From NCBI GenBank assembly GCA_030141585.1, contig JAQIFP010000044.1:15496-45826 (forward strand): a DNA stretch of 30,331 nt, in the 5' to 3' direction. This document shows positions 1 to 22,851 of this stretch, in pieces. This stretch comes from Ophryocystis elektroscirrha. Lineage: Eukaryota; Apicomplexa; Conoidasida; Neogregarinorida; Ophryocystidae. A program made the position numbers and the translations under genes. The notes below the pieces were generated by a model. That model did not search any database and had not been told where the DNA came from. It saw only the letters and a program-made list of their open reading frames with translations. Within the stretch, counting starts at the first letter, position 1. Every line of letters starts with the position of its first letter.

Positions 1-94
1 CATACTTATTAATGCTATTATGTTTTTGGTTTCATATTATTAAAAATATTCATGCCATTTGGCTAATCAGACTTGTTATAGCCAATAAATAACT

Positions 95-174
95 CTACTC
101 ATCTAAAATAGCTTGTTCGAGAACAATAGGCGGAACTTGTATATGCATAACTTTTCTATGGTCATCTATTACAG
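95..174 (-). CDS. Possible last exon of an unidentified minus-strand gene
   Basis: Read on the minus strand, a 26-codon open stretch follows a possible acceptor (AG at + 176-175) and ends in TAG at + 97-95. It contains the runs DDHRKVMHIQVPP and LEQAILDE, which look protein-like and are less AT-biased than their surroundings. Upstream on the same strand (about 241-360) are further short open pieces with possible splice sites, including a 34-nt GT-AG candidate at about 266-299. Several phase combinations are possible and I could not choose among them. The product is not recognised. It could be a chance ORF; the case rests on composition and the acceptor only. Confidence 0.35.
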
Positions 175-1085
175 CTAAGTATATACATTATAATATTATA
201 AAAACAAATTATACTACTATAAATTAGAATACCTCAAATACCACTTAAGTGGCAGACGTGGGACTATATTATATAATCCTTAAATCCTTTAAGTAACCCT
301 CACTTGATACGTAATTAGATGCATATAACAAATTCCAAGGATAAATTGCCTGATTTTGTGAAGTATATAATAACGTAAGTTGTATGGATATAAGTTATAA
401 TATAAAAACATTATACTTTGATATTTGCACAACTAGTTCTTGTAAATATACAGTTTTTAATTACTAATAATAATTATTTCCTTATGATATATACATTTAA
501 GCTATAATTTTGATCAGGTATAACAGAACTATTTCATTTTTTAGACAAAATACGTTTTAGTTATTTATTCTATATATAAAAATCGTCAACTTTAGAAGTT
601 TTATATAAAAAGCTGTTACAGAGGCTGTTAAGCTGTATTTTATTTATAGTCAAAATTTATTATAAACCTTTAGCTGATATCAAATCTTATTATTATCATT
701 ATTATTGAAGCCATTTTTTTTAGAGGCATTTGAAGAACTGAAATATAAAAGAGAATAAGCCGATACAACAATAAAACAGACACTCAGCTATCGATTAATT
801 GTATATGAATATATAATTAAAAGTAAAATTTTTTCACATATACGAATTGGTAAATATTAGTAGAGAAAAAAAAATATATACTTAAAAGATTATTCACAGT
901 TGTTTGACTATCGTAATTTTTATTTTTTTTTTGGTAAAAATGTCTTATTAATAATATATATATAACCTAAACATGAAAAATTAAGATTAAAACAATATTT
1001 GTTACAATAATTTTTTTCATCATTACGATAAGGGAGCCCATAGAATATTTCTATTTTTGAAAACCCAAAATGATGATCATTGTAG
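175..1085. other. AT-rich spacer upstream of the PI4K gene
   Basis: No gene can be supported here. It holds poly-A/T runs, short TA repeats and a perfect 12-bp palindrome at 241-252. A 62-codon minus-strand open frame at 1108-920 overlaps the first PI4K exon antisense and lacks a convincing start. The region probably contains the PI4K promoter and 5' UTR, and possibly exons of the minus-strand gene ending at 95. Confidence 0.4.
241..252. repeat. Perfect 12-bp palindrome
   Basis: The sequence CCACTTAAGTGG is its own reverse complement. It stands out as a more GC-rich block in AT-rich spacer. Function unknown; it could be a protein-binding site or lie inside an unrecognised minus-strand exon. 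Confidence 0.35.
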
Positions 1086-12815
<11,730 letters not shown>

Positions 12816-12907
12816 TTTTTAATATATTTTATGTATGTTTTAATTTTTTCGAAAGCAGTTCGAGTTAATTACCACTATTTATTATAAATTTTATTTTGAA
12901 AAATCTT

Positions 12908-13006
12908 ATGAAAAAGTGTTACTGTTTTTTTTTACTGCTAATTATTATAGGATTGATTGTTTTTGGAGTATTTTTCTTTAAATCTAAAGGAGAAAAAATA
13001 GAATAG
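12908..13006 (+). CDS. Short hydrophobic ORF, possible leader exon of triosephosphate isomerase
   Basis: A 32-codon frame starts MKKCYCFF, continues with a roughly 20-residue hydrophobic run typical of a signal peptide or anchor, and ends KSKGEKIE then TAG. It lies in the 215-bp gap between the kinase stop and the isomerase start, in the same frame as the isomerase, and the TAG is the only stop between the two ATGs. A GT at 12968 and the AG of that TAG (13005-13006) would define a 39-nt intron, within the size range of the short introns here. Removing it would join the hydrophobic segment to the isomerase in frame. It may equally be a chance ORF in 5' UTR. Confidence 0.35.
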   Translation: MKKCYCFFLLLIIIGLIVFGVFFFKSKGEKIE

Positions 13007-13030
13007 TTCAGTTCAGACCTATTAAATAAT

Positions 13031-14018
<988 letters not shown>

Positions 14019-14048
14019 GTGTTTTTTTCGTATGTATTTTTTTTGTAA

Positions 14049-17000
14049 CTAAAAACCAAGATCTGTATCTGATGCACGTTTCATTGAACGGGGTGGAGTA
14101 GGAGGCCGATTATCCATATACAACCACGTATTGGATAATTGAGACTTATCGCGATCAGTTGGATATATAACTTTAGGAACAATTGTTAAATCTCGGCGAA
14201 TAAATAATAAAGCACCAGCATTTCTATGTCCACAGTAATCAGTAGCTATAATTATTAGATAGAATATATGTGCTAATAGTTACCAGAAAATAAAGTAATT
14301 AACTTGCCACCTGCAAAACGCTCAAAGCCATCCATGACACATTCATGAGCACTACAAAAACGATACTTTTTAGTTATTAGCAATACCGTATAATTAAATC
14401 TAAATTATTTCCACATAAGAAAGCTTGTACTCTATCTGGGCCGTATTTAAAAATACGCCCTGTACCATCTTGGTCTCTGGTGCTATTTGGAACTATTCCA
14501 ATTATGGAATCATTGTCTGTTGGATCTGACCATAATAAATCAGTCACTTTTTGTTCCTAAAGTAAATTACATTTAACGTATATGTCGTTACTTCTTCATT
14601 TAATGGCATCTGCGATACAGTCAATGGACGTTTCAACTGTCTGATATCCTCCAATGTATTGATCGTAGCTCCAATACCTCCATGAATGCAAATAATTCTG
14701 TTTTCAATTAAAGCTCCGACAGATAAGTAGTCAAATATCTGTACAAGGATTCAATATAATAGCAAGTTTCATTGATATATACAGGCATGTATTTCAAAAG
14801 TCATTATTTAATTAAATGATATATTAATACAACGCTTGTTTGTTGACTCAGTGATTCTTGTTTACATAAATTATTTATATACTCTTATAAGTCTTAAAAT
14901 GCTTATGAATTTATAGTATTGTAATATTTAGTAATAAGTATAATAGCTAATTTCCATAAAATTTAATTTTTTTGCAATTACATAGAAATAATGCATATAT
15001 ACACTGGGGTACATTAATTTATTTTACTTTGTTAAATTTATTCCAGCAAGATTCTGAGTGAAGAGGATCTTCTTTCAGTCTCTTGGCGCATTCTTCTTGA
15101 AAACCGTAAACGCTATTTATAGCACGATCTTCATGGTTGCCTCGGATAAGGTGAATTTGATTTGGATAACGGCATTTTAAAGCGAATAACAAACAAATAA
15201 TTTCCAAACTATGCGTTCCACGATCCACAAAATCTCCTAGAAACAAGTAATCTGTAGAATCTATGTCTCCAATAATTTCAATGTCAGCGGGCATTTTGTT
15301 TTCTTCTTTCCAATCTTCTTCTACAGGGCACTTGTAACTTCCAAACAGTCGCATCAAATCGTAAAATTGACCATGGATGTCACCATAGACTAAAAAAAAG
15401 AAATTAATATATTATACAAAAAACATAAATAAATATAAATATATTTGATAATATAAATATAGTATATATACATATATTTATAATATGTAATTATATGAAT
15501 ATTATATGTTTACGTAAATCTATATAAATATGATATATATATACATACATCTATGATATATATATTACTGTCTATATATATATAGACATATAATTATAGT
15601 ATATGTTTATACAATTATAATATATATATATAGACATATAATTATAACATATGTTTATACAAATATAATATATATACATATATCTAAAATATATATTCAT
15701 ATAATTATAATTTATATACATATATCTCTGATGTATACTCTGTTATGTAGTCATATAAATAGGTTATATATATTATATGATGTAATATATAGTTATACAT
15801 ATGTATTTATGTATAAATATCAATTTTTAATTATATCAAATAATATGGAGAAATAAATATACAATATATCTTTACTGATAATATTTATATTTTATAAGGT
15901 TATTCAATTGATGTTCGAAGTTAACTTTAATTTAAATAATAAAATACTGTTGAACATACCTTTGATAGGTGTTCTTAACTTAAGTAGCATGGGCTCTTGT
16001 TGAATAAGTTTATACGTATTATTACACAGAGTGGAGACTTCTGCCCAAGACAAGCAGAAAGTTAAATTACAGTCGTAATTTTTTGATAGATCAAATGGAG
16101 TAATGTTGGGCTGATTTTATCTAAAATAATAAATTTATACCCTCAAAAGTCTTCTTATAATAGAATTTGCTAGGAAGTCACTTCCGGATTCGGATACTGC
16201 AGTAATTGACTTTTTAATTGCGTATCCACGTAGTTTACGGCTTTCATCTTCTAAGCGGTCGATTGAGATCTTGAAATTAATTAATTTATACGAAATTAAA
16301 TTATGTTTGTTAATTATGGTTCTACTTGATTTTTATTATTTTAATTAAAATAATTATTTTGTAAATCATATTAACTGCAAATGCTATTTCTTATCAAATG
16401 CAAATATATATATATATGTATTTTAAAATATAGTAATTGTTTATATAAATTTAAATGTAATAATTAAATATTTTTATTTTTTTTTAAATCTGTGTATATA
16501 AACAACTCAACGTGTATATTATAGGCGGAAATCTTACTTTACGAACAAGAGTGGAAAAGTCAGGATGGTATGGAGAATCAACTTTGGTATGGACACGACT
16601 GGCTAAGCGGACTTCACCAATTCTTTTAGTGAAAGAAGATCGTGGACTAGTAATAAAAGAATCAGACATTCTGAGTGACTAATTTATGCAAAATATTTTA
16701 CACATGTTTTGAAACGGGAGTGTTATAAACCGTAGAAAATTTAGACACAGATTTTTGTCGTAGAACTGAAGTATTTCATATTTAAACTTTGACTACCTTT
16801 AGGTGAAACTTCTGCTTGAGGCTGTGCGGGTGCAGCAAATTTGAATTTTTGTATTTTGACTCCATTCATTGCAACGGGTTCGTAATTTATTGCCTTTTTG
16901 ATGTCAAACTCATCATTACCTTCAAATAATGCTATTTTAGAAAAAAATTATTATTTTAGGTTTTCTTTACCTTGTACATCTAAAGCAAATAAATCCGCTG

Positions 17001-17112
17001 TGGGGTGCGACTGCGATCTGTGGTTAAATCCTCCAAAAGTATATAAGATTGTATTTACGGCCCAAGACGCATGTCGGAACTAAAATAATAAGCACTTGCT
17101 ACTTAATTTACT

Positions 17113-17144
<32 letters not shown>

Positions 17145-18766
17145 CAAGTTTATACAAAATAATCAAATAAAAGATTAAATATAATTTTATTTAATTTGAG
17201 GTATTTATTAATCTCTATTTTATAGTTGAGTAAGTTACTCTATTTATCGCTGGAATATTTTTCCAACAGCAAGTTTCTGTATCATAAACGGCAGTCATTA
17301 AAGGTTTAGTTATTTCACCACTCCTGCCTCCAACAACAAAGAATTTTGAGCCAATAAATAAAGATGTATGTTGGAAGCGAGCATCAGGTAATACTTTAGT
17401 TTTTATTGGTGCCTTTACCCAATCCCAGCGTTTATCACGGTGTTGTCTCAAACCCCATGTATCATTAATTGACGTGGAATTCATTTTTCTTCCGCCAAAT
17501 ACAACCTTAAATACGTAAATAGAAATTAAGCATGTCGGGAGTACACACTCAGGTCCACATTAATTATACAGTAATAAATATTATAGGATATACAGCTAAA
17601 TATAATTTTATGATATTTATGTATATTATAGAAACAAATATAAATCGAAAATTTTAATTAATAAAAATAATTATGCACACTAAATATATTATTATCCTAT
17701 TATTAATTTATTATATTTATATTTATATATATATAACACAGTAATAGTGTATAATTTTGAATATAATTTATATACGTATAAACATGGCAAATTACAATAT
17801 ACACATAATTGAAAATTAATTTCGTACCATCATACCGGCTGCTGGACCATACTGGCATACACTTGCTGAATGGTACACTCGAGGTTCCGGAAAGTCAGTT
17901 TGAGGAAGAAATTCAAGCTGAGTCCAGGAAAACGGAGTATTCATTATATCCATTACCCAAACGTCATTCAAAGTATGGTTTCTATGTATATATCATGTCT
18001 TTTATAATATACCCATCATTGCCTCCATAAACGATTAAATATTTATTGTGCTCATTGCTTGCAGGTGTATGACAAGTTAATGTATGTCCATATCGTCTTC
18101 CAGGAGTGATTCCAGTAATAGGGACAGACATCCAATACAAAGGAGGTTCTTTTTTTAAGTCCAACAAATATAACTAATATAAAATTTAAATATTCAATTT
18201 ATAGCTATATATACATATATATATATATATATATTTAAATATATGTATGAATATATTTTTATTAATAAAAATAATATAATAATTATTTATAATAATAGTG
18301 ACTTATATACTAATAATTAATATTATAGTATAAATTATTTAAAAGATAAAACTTATATATAGATTAATCACTAATTTTTATAATAATGTATTTAAGTGAA
18401 TTTTTATAAAAAAGGTATTTTACTTCATCAGTACTCAAAGAACCGTTTCCAGCAGCTCCCCCATATATAACAAGTTGCATAGGATCTACACAGGCTGCAC
18501 CATGAGCAGCTCTAGCCGTAGGAACTCCATTAGTATTCAATTTAGTCCATTCATAAGTGAGTAAGTTAAGAACGTATACATCATTAGTTATTTTATATGA
18601 TCCAGAATCTTTACATGAATATTTTATATATATACTTACCACTAACAGCACCTCCAAATAAAATTGCATTAAAATTCTTTATGTAAGTAACAGTGTGACC
18701 AAATCGAGATTCTGGTATGTCTCCATTTTGGGATTCTATCAATGTAACATTAATATTATTAGACAT
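14049..18766 (-). CDS. PPKL: Kelch-repeat Ser/Thr protein phosphatase (PPKL, BSU1-like)
   Basis: Serine/threonine phosphatase with N-terminal kelch propeller and C-terminal PP1-like domain, a fusion known from plants and alveolates. Exons in transcript order: 18766-18640, 18608-18424, 18173-18013, 17981-17828, 17505-17239, 17079-16971, 16931-16797, 16765-16704, 16678-16538, 16269-16141, 16110-15960, 15389-15028, 14738-14592, 14556-14387, 14351-14284, 14245-14049 (854 aa). Kelch repeats show FGHT...LFGG, RAAH...YGG, RRYGHT...YGG, RVYHS...VVFGG and RFQHTS...VVGG. The phosphatase has GDIHG (about residue 543), GDFVDRG, RGNHE, HGGIG and [10 protein letters not shown], and ends with the family tail NRPPTPPRS. 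Nine of 15 introns are 25-39 nt. The donor of the 16679-16703 intron is ambiguous: GT at 16714-16715 would give 37 nt in the same phase. All metal-binding motifs are intact, so it is predicted active. Confidence 0.94.
15573..15676. repeat. Two-copy tandem repeat, 48-bp period, in a PPKL intron
   Basis: Within the 570-nt intron 15390-15959, a unit beginning TAGACATATAATTATA occurs at 15583 and again at 15631, with only a few differences over its length. The rest of this intron is imperfect ATATAT/TATACA palindromic sequence. Likely neutral expansion of intronic AT sequence. Confidence 0.7.
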
Positions 18767-18845
18767 TAATAGTATTTTTCATACTACAGTTACTTGTCCT
18801 ATAAAGCTATCAAGATAAAAAATATTAAAAATTGTATATTTTATT
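18767..18845 (-). promoter_or_regulatory. 79-bp spacer between two tandem minus-strand genes
   Basis: It separates the stop of the unknown 409-aa gene (TAA at 18848-18846) from the PPKL start codon (18766-18764). It must hold the unknown gene's 3' end and the PPKL promoter and 5' UTR, unless the PPKL promoter lies inside the upstream gene. No conserved motif is visible. Confidence 0.4.
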
Positions 18846-19598
18846 TTAAGATTTAATAGATTTTGCTACAATATATATTTGATATGGTATTTTTTTATTG
18901 TTCACTTTATTATTTATAACAGTGGGCTCTAATGATTCAAGATATTTTAGTAACTGGGGATCTAGGCACTGTTGATTAACAGGTAACATAGACTTGAGAT
19001 GAAATGCAATAAAGTTTGAAGTTTCTTCATTTAAATGGTCTTGTATATTTACGTCTGACGAAAAATAAGTATCAATATTTAAGAGATGCTCATTGCTGGA
19101 TATATCCATTAGAGTGTAATTGATATGTGATTGTAGTCTGATACTTTTTTTTTTATCTGTTACAACTACGGTAAGTTTTAGAGGCTCTGCTGCTGAACTA
19201 TTTGGCACTACTAAGCCGTATTCGTTATTTCCATACACATTCAATATTTTTTCTAAACAATGGCCTCCAGATAAAGTACGATTTGTTAAGTGAAGTAACA
19301 AATACGCGTATAGTTGTAAATGTACATCAGAGTTTCCTCTAAGTATTTCTGCATCCCGTAGCAAATTGGTCAAAATTGATATTGAATTGCGGTAACCATC
19401 TCCACAACCTGCATCGAATTTAAGCAAAATATACACATATCAGGAATTTTATATTTATTTATCAATATACTAATTTATATTATACAAATACTCAAATGTA
19501 TATATATATATATATGTTTAATAATATATGTATTTATTTATATGTATATATACATGTATATAAATACATATATGCATATATATATTTATATATAAAAT

Positions 19599-19632
<34 letters not shown>

Positions 19633-20794
19633 AATTTATTAATAAATAATAATGAATTATTAACATATAAATACAATGCACTTGTATTTTGAACATATTT
19701 AAATCGCACCTTTTATGAAATAGCTGTTTATCTTTAAGTTATCACGATTTATGTCCTTAGCATCTTGTTTAAGGTCTGGGTAGTTAATAGAGTCTGACAT
19801 GTCATACTCTCCGTCAAAGCAATATATGTACTGTTGATGTAGGCGTTTGCTACAAAAAATATTTGTGAGGTTTAATTATTTTACAGATAATCAGATTTAG
19901 ACTTGGCATTAGAAGGAAATTTCTTAGAATTGTTACTTAACTTACGCCCCAAATTCCCCGGGAACGGGTTTTTGGAATTAAGAAAAAAATACGATGAAAT
20001 CAATTTTGCAAATTCAGAATCTATATTTATTGTGCACTAATAATAAATACCTTCGTAGTGAGAACTAATACTACTATTTAAAGAAATTAAGAAGGCTTCA
20101 ACGTCGATTTTATTCACATTTAGATATGCTTCAATATCTATTAACTATTATGCATTCAATTATACTAAGATTTATATAATTCACATTATTGACAAACAAG
20201 ATCAATAAAAGTAATTATTACATATTTTTTATATTTTATACAGATAAATTCATTAAAAATTTTGAATTAACTGCTAATAAATGTTATAATTTGTGACTTA
20301 ACATTAACATATATATACAAAAAATTACTAAATTACATAAATTTACTGATTTATATGCATCTGTAAATTTAAACACATATATTTAACAAAAAAACCCACG
20401 TAAATACCAAAAATAAATTTAAATCAGTATATGTATTTATTTGATTATATTTTTGATTTCATAAATAAGGTTACCGATTGGATACAGTTAACTGTATTTA
20501 AAGTATTTTTGTCAATTGTATCATCAAAAAGATTGTAATTTATGTATTTGGCAAAATCGTTTAAATTCTTGAAATTTAATTAAAAATTACACATTTTTTT
20601 ACGATGTTAAGCTTCTGTTCTGTAAGTTTTGTTAATATTTGGTTTAAAACTTTTCTCTGAAAGTTACTTTCAGTATTAAATAAAACAGTCGATTGATTTT
20701 CAGGATTTCGATCAGTTATGGCTTCACGTAAAAAATTTAAATTGTTTATGGTGTCCTGATAATTTAAATCAATATTTTCTAAAAATTTTTCCAT
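18846..20794 (-). CDS. Conserved-looking protein of unknown function (409 aa)
   Basis: Exons in transcript order: 20794-20591, 20567-20475, 20144-20051, 20020-19885, 19849-19710, 19408-18846 (1230 nt, phase closes). The start is the first ATG, giving MEKFLENIDL, about 340 bp from the divergent lyase gene. The N-terminal ~70 residues look helical, with Gln/Leu/Asn-rich heptad-like spacing. The middle is Asn/Ser/Lys-rich. The last ~190 residues are the most structured-looking: a helical stretch (QLYAYLLLHL), SGGHCLEK, then alternating hydrophobic residues suggesting beta strands. No catalytic motif, signal peptide or membrane segment is seen. Introns are 23, 330, 30, 35 and 301 nt; the 23-nt one (20568-20590) is the smallest in the window. 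It lies head-to-tail with PPKL, 79 bp apart. I do not recognise the family. Confidence 0.75.
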
Positions 20795-21133
20795 TATTCA
20801 GACATTAAACCATGGCGGTAGTTATTTTAATTTATATGTTTATAAATTTAGTAAAATTAAATTAAAAAAAAGTTTTAATATGATCCAAATATAATGTTTA
20901 TAGATTTTATTTAAAATCTAAGTTTTTGGTCTATAAACAGAAATGTGCATGAAGTTGTTTTTCGCGCAAAAAAAAATAGAGCGAAATGTTTAAGAAAGCT
21001 TAGTTAAACTGTTTGAGGGCGATGGTACAATAAATTTTTTTTTAATTTCCTCATAGAAATATGCAGTGAAAAACATGCTTTATAATTTAATTAAATTTGT
21101 TTTACGCAATTGTCCTGCTGAAGTATTCAGGAA
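20795..21133. promoter_or_regulatory. Divergent promoter region between the unknown gene and the lyase
   Basis: Both flanking genes start away from this 339-bp spacer. It is AT-rich except for TTTTTCGCGC at 20958-20967, which contains TTTCGCGC and so fits the E2F consensus TTTSSCGC. A-rich sequence and a second CpG (GAGCGAAA) follow within 15 bp. TGCATG at 20946-20951 resembles the core bound by some apicomplexan AP2 factors. No TATA box can be singled out in this composition. Which gene the sites serve is not known. Confidence 0.5.
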
Positions 21134-22558
21134 ATGACTTGCCATAAAAAAACAAGTGAATTAAATAAATGGATAGAACAAGATATAGGAAAAGATACCG
21201 CTATTATTCACGGGGGTACAATACCAGACCCAATTACTGGAGCTGTATTAACACCAATTTATAATAGTACAACATTTGTACAGCCTTCAGTTGAACAATA
21301 TTTGGTGAATCATTATTCGTATACAAGACAAGACAATCCTACTGTAAGGGCCTTAGAAAATCGCTTATGCTCCATATATGACGCAGAGGAAGCCGTATGT
21401 GTATCCAGTGGTATGGCTGCCACTACCACTTTATTTTCAGCTTTTTTGAAAACAGGGGATCATTGCATATTACCAGATTGCTCATATGGAGGCACAAACA
21501 GATGTGCACGCGTGCATTTCTCTAAATACAATATCGAGTTTTCATTTGTGGACACACGTGATGTCGATAACGTAGCAAAAGCCATTAAACCTAATACTAA
21601 AATGATATTTACTGAAACTCCTTCTAACCCTGTTATCCGATTAACAGACATTGATGCCGTAGGGAAATTGGCAAAAAAAAATGGAATATTGCACGTATGT
21701 GATCCGACTTTTGCTACACCTTATTTATTACCTGTATTTAAATATAACGTTGATATTATTGTCGAAAGTCTGACTAAATACATTGACGGACATAATTGTA
21801 CCGTAGGAGGAGTCCTCTTGATGAAAGATAAAAAATATTATGAAACGATTTATCTGCATCGCAATATACTAGGAAATAACATGGCCCCGTTTGTGGCATC
21901 AACATTACTGTTAACAGTCAAGACTCTCGCTCTACGGATTCGTCGTCAATCCGAATCCGCGTTAAAAATAGCAAAGTTTCTTGAACAGCATCCTAAAGTA
22001 GAGTTTGTATCTTATCCTGGCTTAGAGTCATTTTCGCAAAAAAATCTTGCCGATAAATACTTCACAGACGGCATCTATGGTGGGATGCTTTGCTTCGAAG
22101 TCAAAGGCGGCTCAGAGGGAGGGCGCAAACTTATGAACACTATCAAAAAACCGTGGACTTTATGCGAAAACTTAGGCGCTGCTGAATCAATCATCACATG
22201 TCCTTCTGTCTTTACTCACGCAAATATGCTTGAAGAAGATCGACTTAAGGTAATTAAACATTTACTTTTCATTTATCTACAAATATAAATTATAAATATA
22301 AATAATTAACTTATATATATATAAACATACATTTATATATTATATAATATATATGTATAATATATATATATATATATATATTAATTTGTATTTAAAGAAT
22401 TGTGAAATATTAGTCTGTATGAATTGAGTAAAGACATAACTATCACTTAATCACTATTATAGGTGGGAATTACAAATGGGCTTATACGATTGAGTGTGGG
22501 ACTGGAAACTCCTGAAGATTTAATTCAAGCTTTAAAGGAAGCTTTAGACAATCTATAA
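21134..22558 (+). CDS. CGL: Cystathionine gamma-lyase (PLP-dependent trans-sulfuration enzyme)
   Basis: Cleaves cystathionine to cysteine, 2-oxobutyrate and ammonia. Exons 21134-22249 and 22463-22558 give 403 aa, normal for the Cys/Met-metabolism PLP family. Visible residues: YTRQDNPT (phosphate-binding Tyr63/Arg65 from the partner subunit), SSGMAATT, YGGTNR (Tyr118 stacking on PLP), Asp190, SLTKY with the PLP-binding Lys215, Glu345 in ENLG, and Arg381 in IRLSVG, supplied by the 32-codon second exon. YGGTNR rather than the YGCT of methionine gamma-lyases favours a cystathionine lyase. The usual DNTF motif reads DPTF (Pro191). It has a single 213-nt intron and less AT-biased codons than its neighbours, unlike the intron-dense genes around it. 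Distinction from cystathionine beta-lyase or homoserine-using relatives is not absolute. Confidence 0.9.
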
Positions 22559-22620
22559 TTTTTTTGTTCTTTTTATTTAATTACTTTGAATCGCTCATAA
22601 TTTGACAATAATTTAATGTT

Positions 22621-22693
22621 GCGTCTGTGGCGCAATGGATAGCGTGTTACCCTCCTAAGGTAATGGTTGTGGGTTCGAGTCCCACCAGGCGCT
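22621..22693 (+). tRNA. tRNA-Arg (anticodon CCT)
   Basis: The cloverleaf folds completely: acceptor GCGTCTG/CAGGCGC with one G-U pair, D arm GCGC/GCGT, anticodon stem TTACC/GGTAA around loop CTCCTAA (anticodon CCT, reading AGG), and T arm GTGGG/CCCAC around TTCGAGT. Internal Pol III promoters are clear: A box TGGCGCAATGG and B box GGTTCGAGTCC. There is no intron. Position 73 would be T, unless processing differs. It sits 62 bp after the lyase stop and 158 bp before the next gene. Confidence 0.95.
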
Positions 22694-22697
22694 TTTT
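22693..22697 (+). terminator. Pol III terminator after tRNA-Arg
   Basis: A run of five T residues directly follows the acceptor stem, the standard RNA polymerase III stop signal. Its first T overlaps the putative discriminator base. Confidence 0.8.
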
Positions 22698-22851
22698 AAT
22701 TTTGTGTAATTTTCTCGTATTGGACAATACCGGTATAAACCTTGTTTTTATGTATTATAATCTTAATACCCGCATAAATAGTACGTTCTTAATACTATGA
22801 GCCATATATCAAATACAAATCGTCAAGTAAATATCATTATATACATATTTG

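Noticed and set aside
18846..19408. Weak resemblance of the unknown protein (SGGHCLEK...VYG) to the hyccin SGCIEALLLGVYN region, which would fit a PI4K partner
   Set aside because: Only a handful of matching residues, at a different place in the protein, with no support from flanking sequence.
19518..19709. 63-codon minus-strand open frame
   Set aside because: Mostly TA repeat; it lies in the 301-nt intron of the unknown gene.
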